DNA of 37,279 nt, taken from positions 1-37,279 of IMG/VR virus record IMGVR_UViG_3300030389_000924, one strand, 5' to 3'. Positions 24,887 through 30,762 of the stretch are shown in pieces. The stretch is from a virus. Position 1 is the first letter of the stretch. Every line of letters starts with the position of its first letter. Made by a program: the position numbers and the translations under genes. The notes under the pieces were generated by a model, which worked only from the letters and a program-made list of their open reading frames with translations, ran no database searches and was not told the DNA's origin.

Positions 24887-25057
24887 ATGGCTCGTAAAAC
24901 AGACGCAGAACTACAGCAACGTTTACAAGAATTAAAAAATAATCAAGAACAAGCTGTTCAGGTTGCTAATAACTGTCGTGATGAAATCATGCGTATTGAA
25001 GCTGTATTAATAGATAGATCAGAGGCAACAACCGAAAAAAAGTCTTCTGCGAAATAA
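24887..25057 (+). CDS. Coiled-coil small protein, zero-frame product (56 aa)
   Basis: A 56-residue protein: ARKTDAELQQRLQELKNNQE, QAVQVANNCRDEIMRIEAVL, then a polar tail ending KKSSAK. It is predicted to be one long coiled-coil helix. Start follows the CAGTATTTATTT leader shared with other genes here. Its final codons contain A AAA AAG, a classical -1 slippery heptamer, and the -1 frame continues into a four-cysteine zinc finger (next entry). I know no family for the short form. Confidence 0.65.
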   Translation: MARKTDAELQQRLQELKNNQEQAVQVANNCRDEIMRIEAVLIDRSEATTEKKSSAK

Positions 25058-25170
25058 TAGAAAAGCAGTGTAAATGCTGCGGCAAAGTGTTTGCCACAAC
25101 AGAACAAAGAAGAAAGTATTGCTCTAACGCTTGTAAAACAAGGTTTTATCGCAGAAAGCTTGCTACTTAG
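24887..25170 (+). CDS. Probable -1 frameshift fusion: coiled coil plus C4 zinc finger (about 94 aa)
   Basis: The -1 frame entered at 25036-25042 runs to the TAG at 25168 and reads VFCEIIEKQCKCCGKVFATT, EQRRKYCSNACKTRFYRRKL. Four cysteines (CxxC, 13 residues, CxxxC if the K-C-K-C-C-G first pair is used) form a short zinc finger of a type common in phages and bacteria. This frame has no ATG, GTG or TTG between its last upstream stop (25015-25017) and the first cysteines, so independent initiation is unlikely. The zero-frame gene contains A AAA AAG exactly inside the permitted 40-base window. The fusion would join a coiled-coil dimeriser to a nucleic-acid-binding finger. Frameshifting is inferred. 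Confidence 0.6.
25036..25042 (+). promoter_or_regulatory. Candidate programmed -1 frameshift site A AAA AAG
   Basis: Zero frame reads GAA AAA AAG TCT TCT GCG AAA TAA. A slip of one base back gives AAA AAA GTC TTC TGC, which opens the zinc-finger frame. A weak hairpin (GCAGT/GCTGC) starts about 22 bases downstream, rather far for a stimulator. A AAA AAG is the strongest bacterial -1 slippery heptamer known. Confidence 0.6.
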
Positions 25171-25238
25171 TTTCGGTGGTCATTTGCCTTGTCATTAAGC
25201 CCATAGTGACGTATAAAGGTGACAGCGTTAAGATAAGA

Positions 25239-25523
25239 ATGAGTACAAGCACACTCGTAACTGAAAGTGCTTTAATTATTGCAAATTTAATCATGTTTCA
25301 AAAGATCGCTAATGTTTTAAGTATTGTCTCTTTCCTTATGGTAGCCTCCATGAGTGCAGGGGCATTCATTACTTACCGTTTTGTTACGTCTGAACAATTT
25401 AAAAGCCGAGTTCTTAATCAGATACTTTCTGAAGTCAGTGGATCTATGGGCAAAGTTTTAGATAAACAACTTCCAAAATCAACAGGTATATCTGTTCCAA
25501 TAAATTCATTACCTAAATTTTAA
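25239..25523 (+). CDS. Small single-pass membrane protein
   Basis: A small protein with one clear membrane helix (KIANVLSIVSFLMVASMSAG AFITYRFV) followed by a helical cytoplasmic or periplasmic part (EQFKSRVLNQILSEVSGSMG). The start is uncertain. ATG 25239 gives 94 residues; ATG 25293 gives 76 and places MFQKIANVLSIVSF at the N-terminus, which matches homologs as I remember them from marine cyanophage-like genomes. A GTG at 25176 is less likely. It heads a run of three membrane-protein genes between the tail module and the terminator. Holin-like behaviour is possible but not shown. Confidence 0.6.
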   Translation: MSTSTLVTESALIIANLIMFQKIANVLSIVSFLMVASMSAGAFITYRFVTSEQFKSRVLNQILSEVSGSMGKVLDKQLPKSTGISVPINSLPKF

Positions 25524-25551
25524 TTTGTATAAGTTCAATGGTGACACTTCT

Positions 25552-26091
25552 ATGAACAATACTATAAAGGGTATATCAATAGGACTTGGAACTGTTTTAG
25601 TTGCTTCCAACTTTTATACGATTACTCTTTTAAGTAAAAAATCAAATCTGCCAATTTTTGATTTACCTGTAAGCAAGTATTCTACTTACGAAATTGAAGC
25701 TGATAAAGATAGTTATAAGATAAGACATAGGATGCACGATCCAAGAATTATTGCTTCTATTGAAAGCAGCAAAAAGCCAGCAGGGTTTTTAGGTGCAAGT
25801 AAGTCATACGTTACAAAAGAGAGCCAAAGGATAGCTGGTGAAAAGGATGTAACTATTGTCAATAATGGTGAGCTTACAGCAAAGCAAATTGCTTGTATAA
25901 AAGAAAGAGCGAAGGGAGAATCTACAGGACAACTTATTGGAACGTCAGTAGCTACTGGAACAGGTTTATCTAGTTCATTAGCTAATGTTCCTATTGTCGG
26001 CTGGTTCTTATCTGGCTTTGCAACTAACACAGCTAGAAGAGAAGGCGGTAAAATAGGAGGTAATATGGCCTCTGACTTCAACGACTGTTGA
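25552..26091 (+). CDS. Membrane-anchored protein with glycine-rich C-terminus (179 aa)
   Basis: Start chosen at ATG 25552 (a TTG at 25525 is possible). Residues 1-30 form an N-terminal anchor or signal (IKGISIGLGTVLVASNFYTI TLLSKK). The middle is charged and beta-like (YEIEADKDSYKIRHRMHDPR). The C-terminal part has a conserved-looking CIKERAKGESTGQLIGTSVA, a hydrophobic VPIVGWFLSGFA and a final GGNMASDFNDC. I recall this family from marine cyanophage-type genomes, always without a function. It probably faces the periplasm. The stop overlaps the next start. Confidence 0.65.
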   Translation: MNNTIKGISIGLGTVLVASNFYTITLLSKKSNLPIFDLPVSKYSTYEIEADKDSYKIRHRMHDPRIIASIESSKKPAGFLGASKSYVTKESQRIAGEKDVTIVNNGELTAKQIACIKERAKGESTGQLIGTSVATGTGLSSSLANVPIVGWFLSGFATNTARREGGKIGGNMASDFNDC

Positions 26092-26738
26092 TGACTGAAA
26101 TAAAAAATATTGAAATTAAGGAAATAAATATTCCTAAAATACGAAGCTACGACATTTTTACACCAAAAGTAAAAAAAGTTCCGAAGTTAGTTATAGAGTA
26201 TCCAGCCTGTATAAAAATTCATAGAAATAATTTATTTACCGAAATAGATATTGATGAAAACGGCACAATTATTGAGTGCGGTACAGAAATGCCTAGCTAT
26301 GAGCCACTTGATTATACTCCTATGTATTTCAGCGGAACACAATCTACTTTAACCAACAGGGTAGAACAAGAACCAGAAATCAAATCGCAAGAACCAAAGA
26401 TTGCAAGAAAGAAAGAAGAAGAAGAATTTTATATACCTTGCCCACCTTTAAATCCTCAATTTATGAAAGGTGATTACAGAAATGACAAAAGAATTCAAAG
26501 ATTTGACTCATACTCCAAAATAGAGATAAATGGAGTTATTGAGTGTGTCGAAAATTGGCAAGAAGTACCATTCAGAGAAAGTTTTATTGGTACGCCTCAA
26601 ACTCTTATTTCAACTTCTCTTATTGGTGTGGTTGCTGGTGGCTCTGCGCTTTTGGCTCCTTTGATAAAAAAGCTAATTTCTACAATATTTAAAAAGCTAA
26701 AGAAAAAGATCTCAAAAGAGAAAAAAGAGGTAGAATAA
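26091..26738 (+). CDS. C-terminally anchored membrane protein (215 aa)
   Basis: The start is taken at ATG 26091, overlapping the upstream stop. The soluble N-terminal 160 residues include VPKLVIEYPACIKIHRNNLF, IIECGTEMPSYEPLDYTPMY and a PCPPLNPQFMKGDYRN segment. A single membrane helix near the end (LISTSLIGVVAGGSALLAPL) is followed by a strongly basic tail (KKLKKKISKEKKEVE), so the bulk lies outside the cytoplasm by the positive-inside rule. Family members with the PPC-HRN-DD-MPSY-PLDY pattern are known to me from cyanophage-like genomes without a function. Confidence 0.65.
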   Translation: MTEIKNIEIKEINIPKIRSYDIFTPKVKKVPKLVIEYPACIKIHRNNLFTEIDIDENGTIIECGTEMPSYEPLDYTPMYFSGTQSTLTNRVEQEPEIKSQEPKIARKKEEEEFYIPCPPLNPQFMKGDYRNDKRIQRFDSYSKIEINGVIECVENWQEVPFRESFIGTPQTLISTSLIGVVAGGSALLAPLIKKLISTIFKKLKKKISKEKKEVE

Positions 26739-26750
26739 TATTAAGCATCT

Positions 26751-26849
26751 GTCTTATGGGTCGCTCCATAATGAGAAGACGTTAGGTTAAAAGCCTAGTC
26801 GCCAGTTGCTTTCAAGCTTACAACTTTTACATCGTGCTGATAAAACAGC
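26751..26849. other. Multi-hairpin non-coding segment at the end of the late operon
   Basis: The 138 bases between the convergent genes hold no gene but fold into successive hairpins. H1 uses GTC/GAC (751-753/778-780 of the 26 kb block) and TTATGG/CCATAA. H2 pairs 26780-26786 with 26794-26801 around TTAAAAG with one bulge. H3 pairs 26804-26808 with 26821-26825. H4 pairs 26836-26839 with 26846-26849. The terminator follows. This could be a 3' UTR stability element or a small RNA from either strand; I match it to no known RNA family. Confidence 0.4.
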
Positions 26850-26860
26850 CACCGCTCTGT

Positions 26861-26886
26861 ATAAGTCAATGTGGGCTTATTTTTTT
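26861..26886 (+). terminator. Rho-independent terminator of the late operon
   Basis: A seven-base-pair stem (ATAAGTC / GGCTTAT, one G-T pair) with loop AATGTG is followed directly by six Ts. It ends rightward transcription of the structural and membrane-protein genes. It overlaps the last codons of the leftward gene at 26877. Confidence 0.8.
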
Positions 26887-27662
26887 GTCTTTAATTCGTG
26901 TGTATGTGGTATAACTTGACCCATCTTTTCAGTAACTATGACATCTTCACATATCTTGTGATAAATACTAGATTTTGCATATTGAATACCAGCAATTTTT
27001 AATTCACCGCAGTTTTTCAACCTTGCCAACTCATAATCTAACTTTTTGTTATTAAGTATTTGATTTTGTATTTTTTCTTGTGTTGTAGCTGATCTTAAAC
27101 AAGCATCTTGATAAGCAGAACCTAAAGGTATAGAAAACGTAGCTGCAATACCAAAATTAATTCCAAGACTGTCTTTATTAGCTGAATAGTTTTCTTGGTG
27201 ATAAAGTATTTCTCCAGCATTAGTTAAATTACCATTCTCATCCATTGCCATGTTGTACACTGGCGTTGTGTAGCGTAGATCTTGAGGTCGTTTCTGATTA
27301 TAAGTTGTAGTTACAAAAGGAGAAATAGTAAGCATTGAGTTTTGGCAAACTATACCACCACCAAACTGTGATTCAATAAGATTTCCCTGTAACACTTGTA
27401 CAGCCTGATTAGAAACTGACGAGCTAGATTGAGCTACGGGAGCTGCTGTACTTGAATTATTTGCTAAAACTGGCTGACCAAAAAGACTTGCTATTGCGAG
27501 AACACTGTAGTAGTTTCTGTGACGCTTTCGCTTGTGATTTGCCTTGTTAGATCTGTTATTCGACTTACTGAAGGCTGTTTGTAAACCTCTGTAAATTGAA
27601 AACTTTGTCCATTTTTCTGTAAACTCCAGTTCGGGCGTGTGTTTAGATCTATTTGTTTCCAT
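26877..27662 (-). CDS. Secreted protein of the leftward envelope cassette; start unclear
   Basis: The mature part is clear: a signal peptide KRKRHRNYYSVLAIASLFGQ PVLA, then SSVSNQAVQVLQGNLIESQF, GGGIVCQNSMLTISPFVTTT, SLGINFGIAATFSIPL and a Cys-containing helical end finishing VIPHTHELKTKK. The only ordinary start, ATG 27662, lies 172 bases inside the neighbouring gene and would add about 50 odd, basic residues before the signal peptide. No ATG, GTG or TTG occurs between it and the signal sequence. Either that long overlap is used, a rare start operates, or a frame change from the upstream gene joins the two. I know similar proteins from cyanophage-like genomes, function unknown. Confidence 0.65.
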   Translation of the reverse strand: METNRSKHTPELEFTEKWTKFSIYRGLQTAFSKSNNRSNKANHKRKRHRNYYSVLAIASLFGQPVLANNSSTAAPVAQSSSSVSNQAVQVLQGNLIESQFGGGIVCQNSMLTISPFVTTTYNQKRPQDLRYTTPVYNMAMDENGNLTNAGEILYHQENYSANKDSLGINFGIAATFSIPLGSAYQDACLRSATTQEKIQNQILNNKKLDYELARLKNCGELKIAGIQYAKSSIYHKICEDVIVTEKMGQVIPHTHELKTKK

Positions 27663-27910
27663 GTATATTTATCACCATTTAGGGTGGTTTCTAAGTCAGT
27701 GTAACTAGGATTTATGTTACCGTCAGCCGTAACTCCCGATCCTGTCACGCTATAAGTAGAACCTGAAAATTCAACAGTTTTAATTTGCTCCGTAATATTA
27801 GTAGTTGTTCTTGTAGTTGAAAAACTACTACCCTGCGAAAAATTAGGCACAACTGGTATTGCATAAAGAGGATTAGATACAAATAAAATTAGTAAACCTA
27901 ACCACTTCAT
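27491..27910 (-). CDS. Secreted protein (139 aa), envelope cassette
   Basis: A 139-residue protein with an N-terminal signal peptide (MKWLGLLILFVSNPLYA, likely cut before IPVVPNF). The mature chain is Thr/Ser-rich and beta-like: SSFSTTRTTTNITEQIKTVE, FSGSTYSVTGSGVTADGNIN, and a closing SESVTETTTVFSQ. It has no lipobox and no later membrane helix. The start overlaps the stop of the gene at 27910-28419 and its own 3' part overlaps the following gene in another frame. The NITEQIKTVEFSGSTYSVTG pattern is familiar from marine cyanobacterial virus genomes; function undescribed. Confidence 0.7.
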   Translation of the reverse strand: MKWLGLLILFVSNPLYAIPVVPNFSQGSSFSTTRTTTNITEQIKTVEFSGSTYSVTGSGVTADGNINPSYTDLETTLNGDKYTWKQIDLNTRPNWSLQKNGQSFQFTEVYKQPSVSRITDLTRQITSESVTETTTVFSQ

Positions 27911-28419
27911 TAATCCAATATTGAAAGTTCGGTGACAAATTGACCTATACCTGTAGTACCAGCCCCACCAGCCGTTACTGTTAAGACTCCAGCACTTGTC
28001 ACAGTACCAGCTAAGTTACCAGCAACACCACCAGAGTAAGAGGTTGTTTTAGAGAAAACAGGAAGGTCAGCTATTACACCAGCGGAAACATCCACACCAG
28101 ATCCAACAGCATAAGCAGCGTCACCATAAATCGCCGATTCTTGGAAACTGAAGGCTGCCCCTGCTGTATTAATGTCGTATGTTCCAGCGTCTAATGTAGC
28201 TGCTGCTGTAGCACTTGCTGGTGCAACTAACTTACCAAAGTGATCGTCAGCAGATGCAACTTTTATGTTTGAACCTGAAACGCTATATGAAGTAGCACCA
28301 CGTTCAGCAACGGTATAAGCACCATCAACAGTAAGTTGGGTTGAACTGGTCATTTTGTGGATCATGTCAGCTTGTGCAGCTGGCATAAGTAATGCTGCGA
28401 GAAGAATTAATTTTTTCAT
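27910..28419 (-). CDS. Secreted protein (169 aa), envelope cassette
   Basis: A 169-residue protein with a textbook signal peptide (MKKLILLAALLMPAAQA, cut before DMIHK). The mature protein is Gly/Ala/Ser/Thr-rich with repeating strands (STQLTVDGAYTVAERGATSY, SYSGGVAGNLAGTVTSAGVL, TVTAGGAGTTGIGQFVTELS), as in self-assembling or adhesive surface proteins. It lacks cysteines. It overlaps both neighbours by one to four bases. I recall MIHKMTSSTQL-type starts in marine phage proteins of unknown function. Cell-surface or periplasmic location is likely. Confidence 0.7.
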   Translation of the reverse strand: MKKLILLAALLMPAAQADMIHKMTSSTQLTVDGAYTVAERGATSYSVSGSNIKVASADDHFGKLVAPASATAAATLDAGTYDINTAGAAFSFQESAIYGDAAYAVGSGVDVSAGVIADLPVFSKTTSYSGGVAGNLAGTVTSAGVLTVTAGGAGTTGIGQFVTELSILD

Positions 28420-28844
28420 TTTTTGGAAGAATTAGGGTCAACTTTGATAACGTCAGGTTTAGATGTGACGATTTCAAGTGGCTGCCTTATTATTATAGTC
28501 GAAACGCTACCAGAAGAGTTACCATTACTACCATTTCCATCTTCTTTCTTTTTCTTCTTGGCTCCCTGTGCTGCGTTAACCGAAATGCCTAAACCTCCAA
28601 GAATGTTACCAAGGAGTCCAGCAGCAAATGTACTATCCACTCTAGGTTGATCTGGTATATCTAAACCAAATAATCTGTTAGGTAGTTTTATATATCCTAG
28701 AGAAAGCACTAATAGACACCAAGCAAGAATAAATGCTTGAGCAATAGTAGAAATTAAAAAAGTAATTTTTTCTTGATAATCAGGCTTTTCATCTTCAACA
28801 GGTTCTTTTGTTAAAACAGGTTCTTTTTTCTGTTGTTCTGCCAT
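28416..28844 (-). CDS. Membrane protein (142 aa), first gene of the envelope cassette
   Basis: A 142-residue protein with one strong membrane helix (TFLISTIAQAFILAWCLLVL SLGYI, about residues 28-52). A Gly-rich second segment follows (AAGLLGNILGGLGISVNAAQ), then a lysine block (KKKKKEDGNG) and a C-terminal beta-like IIIRQPLEIVTSKPDVIKV. The N-terminus is charged and cytoplasmic-looking. It is the promoter-proximal gene of four co-directional leftward genes with four-base overlaps. It may anchor the secreted partners; no known family is recognised. Confidence 0.65.
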   Translation of the reverse strand: MAEQQKKEPVLTKEPVEDEKPDYQEKITFLISTIAQAFILAWCLLVLSLGYIKLPNRLFGLDIPDQPRVDSTFAAGLLGNILGGLGISVNAAQGAKKKKKEDGNGSNGNSSGSVSTIIIRQPLEIVTSKPDVIKVDPNSSKK

Positions 28845-28858
28845 AAAAGCGAAGCATC

Positions 28859-28904
28859 TTGTCTAATACTAGCATTTTCGCTATGTTTGGAAAGTAAAAC
28901 ATAG
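28859..28904. promoter_or_regulatory. Divergent promoter region with an 8-bp dyad
   Basis: Between the leftward gene (28844) and the rightward gene (28912). Rightward: TTGTCT (28859-28864), 17 bases, TATGTT (28882-28887). Leftward: an extended -10 TGCTAGTAT (hexamer at 28866-28871 on the complement). A perfect inverted repeat CTATGTTT / AAACATAG (28881-28888, 28897-28904) overlaps the rightward -10, as an operator would. Confidence 0.45.
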
Positions 28905-28911
28905 TTATGTC

Positions 28912-29067
28912 ATGTATAAGATTCTAAAACCTATTTTATTAACCTTTCTGACCACGACTGCGTGTAAAAGGTTAGTTATTGATTTGCTTAGAGCAATTTG
29001 TAAACAGACAACAAATACTCTTGATGATCGTGCAGTTGACGTTTTAGAAAAACAACTTTTTCCATAA
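28912..29067 (+). CDS. Small protein with hydrophobic N-terminus (51 aa)
   Basis: A 51-residue protein, MYKILKPILLTFLTTTACKR then LVIDLLRAICKQTTNTLDDR and AVDVLEKQLFP. The N-terminal 17 residues could be a membrane anchor; the C-terminal half is amphipathic with a DDxAV-LEKxLF end that I have seen in small proteins of cyanophage-like genomes. Its ATG overlaps a shorter out-of-frame ATG at 28907. The stop is followed immediately by the next start. A small lysis or membrane function is possible but unproven. Confidence 0.55.
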   Translation: MYKILKPILLTFLTTTACKRLVIDLLRAICKQTTNTLDDRAVDVLEKQLFP

Positions 29068-29361
29068 ATGAAAAATATAATTGACGCACTAACCAGCAGC
29101 TACAGTCTTGAGGGTGAGTTTGAAGTGCAAAAGTCTATACAGTTCATACAGAACATGGAAGATATTGAATTACTCAAGCCTTATGCAATAAAGCTATTAC
29201 AGACAAACGCAAAGCAAGCTCATTTTGTAAGCACTTCACTAGATTTTATTGCTACTCAACAAGCATATGTTGTGAGATTAGAAAACAAAATGCGCAAGAA
29301 AAAAGCGACCTTTTGGGATCGCTTAAAATACGTTTTGTTTAACAAAAAGTCAGGGAACTAA
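29068..29361 (+). CDS. Hypothetical helical protein (97 aa)
   Basis: A 97-residue alpha-helical protein: IIDALTSSYSLEGEFEVQKS, ELLKPYAIKLLQTNAKQAHF, VSTSLDFIATQQAYVVRLEN, and a basic amphipathic end (KKKATFWDRLKYVLFNKKSG). It follows the preceding gene without spacing. The last codons overlap a leftward terminator and the 3' end of the leftward gene at 29350. Similar proteins are known to me from marine phages without a role. The basic aromatic C-terminus could bind membranes. Confidence 0.6.
   Translation: MKNIIDALTSSYSLEGEFEVQKSIQFIQNMEDIELLKPYAIKLLQTNAKQAHFVSTSLDFIATQQAYVVRLENKMRKKKATFWDRLKYVLFNKKSGN
29298..29324 (-). terminator. Rho-independent terminator of the leftward early operon
   Basis: Read on the complement: AAGCGATCC, loop CAAAA, GGTCGCTT, then TTTTC. 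The stem has eight pairs with one bulge and is followed by a run of Ts. It lies inside the coding end of the rightward gene 29068-29361 and would stop transcripts coming from the recombination genes. Confidence 0.75.
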
Positions 29362-29520
29362 ATCCTTTTCGGTAATATCAAACCAAGTTGCAGACTCAAT
29401 AACTTCTCCAGTTTCATGGTTTGTTTTGGTTGTTTCACAAAATTCATAAGTTCTTTCAGATTTTGGATGATAAAAAATCTGACCAACATATGGATCGCTT
29501 GGAAAAGTAAATAAATACAT
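29350..29520 (-). CDS. Small hypothetical protein (56 aa)
   Basis: A 56-residue leftward frame, MYLFTFPSDPYVGQIFYHPK, SERTYEFCETTKTNHETGEV and IESATWFDITEKDLVP. The composition is balanced and protein-like, the region has no competing gene, and it starts two bases after the SSB-like gene. It is the last gene before the leftward terminator and overlaps the convergent gene by 12 bases. No family recognised; it may contact the SSB-like partner. Confidence 0.6.
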   Translation of the reverse strand: MYLFTFPSDPYVGQIFYHPKSERTYEFCETTKTNHETGEVIESATWFDITEKDLVP

Positions 29521-29522
29521 AA

Positions 29523-29864
29523 TTAAAAAGGTAAATCCTCTGGAAGTTCACGCTGGTTTGCTCTTACGTTTACAGTCCTTTCAGAGGCTGGTTTAGGGTT
29601 CATTGGTGCAACTTTGCCTGAGTTACCCCAAAGGCCACCCCAAAGGGAAAAGCCAGCTACTTCATCATAATCTGACTTGCTTTTGTAAACACGAATTGTA
29701 GTGCCGTCCATCCTTGCAGTTTCAGCAGCTTGTTTAAACCATTTTGCAGCTTTTTCGGCTTCTTCACAAGAAAAATCCATAATTACGTTTCTTTCTGGTG
29801 CGTTTTCTCTATCGCTGTTGTTGTCAACGATTCTTAGTTTTGCGTTAAATGCGGTGTTTGCCAT
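29523..29864 (-). CDS. Putative single-stranded DNA-binding protein
   Basis: A 113-residue protein ending in ELPEDLPF, the acidic tip with terminal Pro-Phe that bacterial and phage SSBs use to recruit partners. The body (AKLRIVDNNSDRENAPERNV, EKAAKWFKQAAETARMDGTT, IRVYKSKSDYDEVAGFSLWG) is shorter than an ordinary OB-fold SSB and I cannot match the core to it. It lies downstream of the annealase and nuclease genes, a common place for phage SSBs. The SSB call rests on the tail and context. Confidence 0.6.
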   Translation of the reverse strand: MANTAFNAKLRIVDNNSDRENAPERNVIMDFSCEEAEKAAKWFKQAAETARMDGTTIRVYKSKSDYDEVAGFSLWGGLWGNSGKVAPMNPKPASERTVNVRANQRELPEDLPF

Positions 29865-29869
29865 TGTTT

Positions 29870-30118
29870 TTAGATAGTTGTTGAATTAATTGGTGTAACG
29901 TTGTTTGCTTCTTCCCAAGCAAGGACTTTGTACAAGTCATATCTAACTCTAGGTTCGCCATAAGAAACAGCAAATATTGAGACTTCATAGTAATCAGGCC
30001 CTATGCCTTTGTACCGCCATCTTCTTATGGAGTCTGGGTGCATACCATATCTATGAGCTAATTGGTCTGTAGAAAGAAATTTATCTTTAGCCGCAGCTTT
30101 TAACATTTTATCTTTCAT
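29870..30118 (-). CDS. Excisionase / MerR-like helix-turn-helix protein
   Basis: An 82-residue DNA-binding protein. DKFLSTDQLAHRYGMHPDSI followed by RRWRYKGIGPDYY is the winged helix-turn-helix pattern of excisionase-type HTH_17 proteins, with the usual RRWR recognition end and K-G-G-P-like wing. It overlaps the ERF gene by four bases. It could regulate early transcription or assist recombination; no integrase is present in the window, so a true Xis role is doubtful. The second Met at codon 5 could also be the start. Confidence 0.7.
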   Translation of the reverse strand: MKDKMLKAAAKDKFLSTDQLAHRYGMHPDSIRRWRYKGIGPDYYEVSIFAVSYGEPRVRYDLYKVLAWEEANNVTPINSTTI

Positions 30119-30762
30119 GTTGTAATTACCTCTTTTCTAGTTTTAATTAGGTCGCAAAGGTCGTTGTAATCATTTTGCGCTATTTCTTTGTTAGTGTAAT
30201 AAACTTCCAAAGCTCCAGCACATATATCAAGCGTTTTTCTAGTATTAGCTTTTAAGATTGCATCTTTAGCAGCGACAGAACGATTTTCAACTGGCTGAGC
30301 TGATCTGTCTTTTTTATTTGTTTTTTCTTCTTCAATTTCCATATTGTTGTCCATATCAGTTTCAAGACCAAGAATTAATTTAATACTGTATCTTCTCTGA
30401 TAGGTGACAGCACCACCCCAAACATGAGCTTCATTTTTCTTTTGTAAATCTCTTGGTGGCAGAAATAAAGGCAATTCACTTACTTCTTCATGTCCATCTT
30501 CATGAACTAATTTAGTTTTTACTAAAGTTTCACCTGTTGGCGTATAACCAAAAAGTTGAGATAAATGAAAACCATTGTTATGTAATACAGGTTGTATTAA
30601 AGAAAGCATTTGTTCTAATGGCAGATAGCTATAACCATATCTAGTACCTATGCCTACTTCTTTAGTTTTTACTAAAGATGGGAACTCTTTTTGTGCTTTT
30701 TGTAATGCTTTTATAAAAGCTAATTTTGGATTAGTTTCAGTCATGGTGTTAATTAAAGCCAT
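30115..30762 (-). CDS. erf: ERF-family single-strand annealing protein
   Basis: A 215-residue recombinase of the ERF superfamily, which anneals complementary single strands during phage recombination and concatemer formation. Visible features are GYSYLPLEQMLSLIQPVLHN, the NGFHLSQLF strand, the LVKTKLVHEDGHEEVSELPL sheet and WGGAVTYQRRYSIKLILGLE followed by a TDMDNN acidic patch, the ERF signature. A linker and a helical C-terminus (residues 165-215) follow. A second possible start is the Met at codon 7. It overlaps the RecE-like nuclease gene by ten bases, forming a nuclease-annealase pair. Confidence 0.88.
   Translation of the reverse strand: MALINTMTETNPKLAFIKALQKAQKEFPSLVKTKEVGIGTRYGYSYLPLEQMLSLIQPVLHNNGFHLSQLFGYTPTGETLVKTKLVHEDGHEEVSELPLFLPPRDLQKKNEAHVWGGAVTYQRRYSIKLILGLETDMDNNMEIEEEKTNKKDRSAQPVENRSVAAKDAILKANTRKTLDICAGALEVYYTNKEIAQNDYNDLCDLIKTRKEVITT

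Noticed and set aside
26741-26876. A tRNA or tmRNA gene in the structured gap.
   Set aside because: The hairpins do not form a cloverleaf, and no CCA end or T-loop sequence is present.
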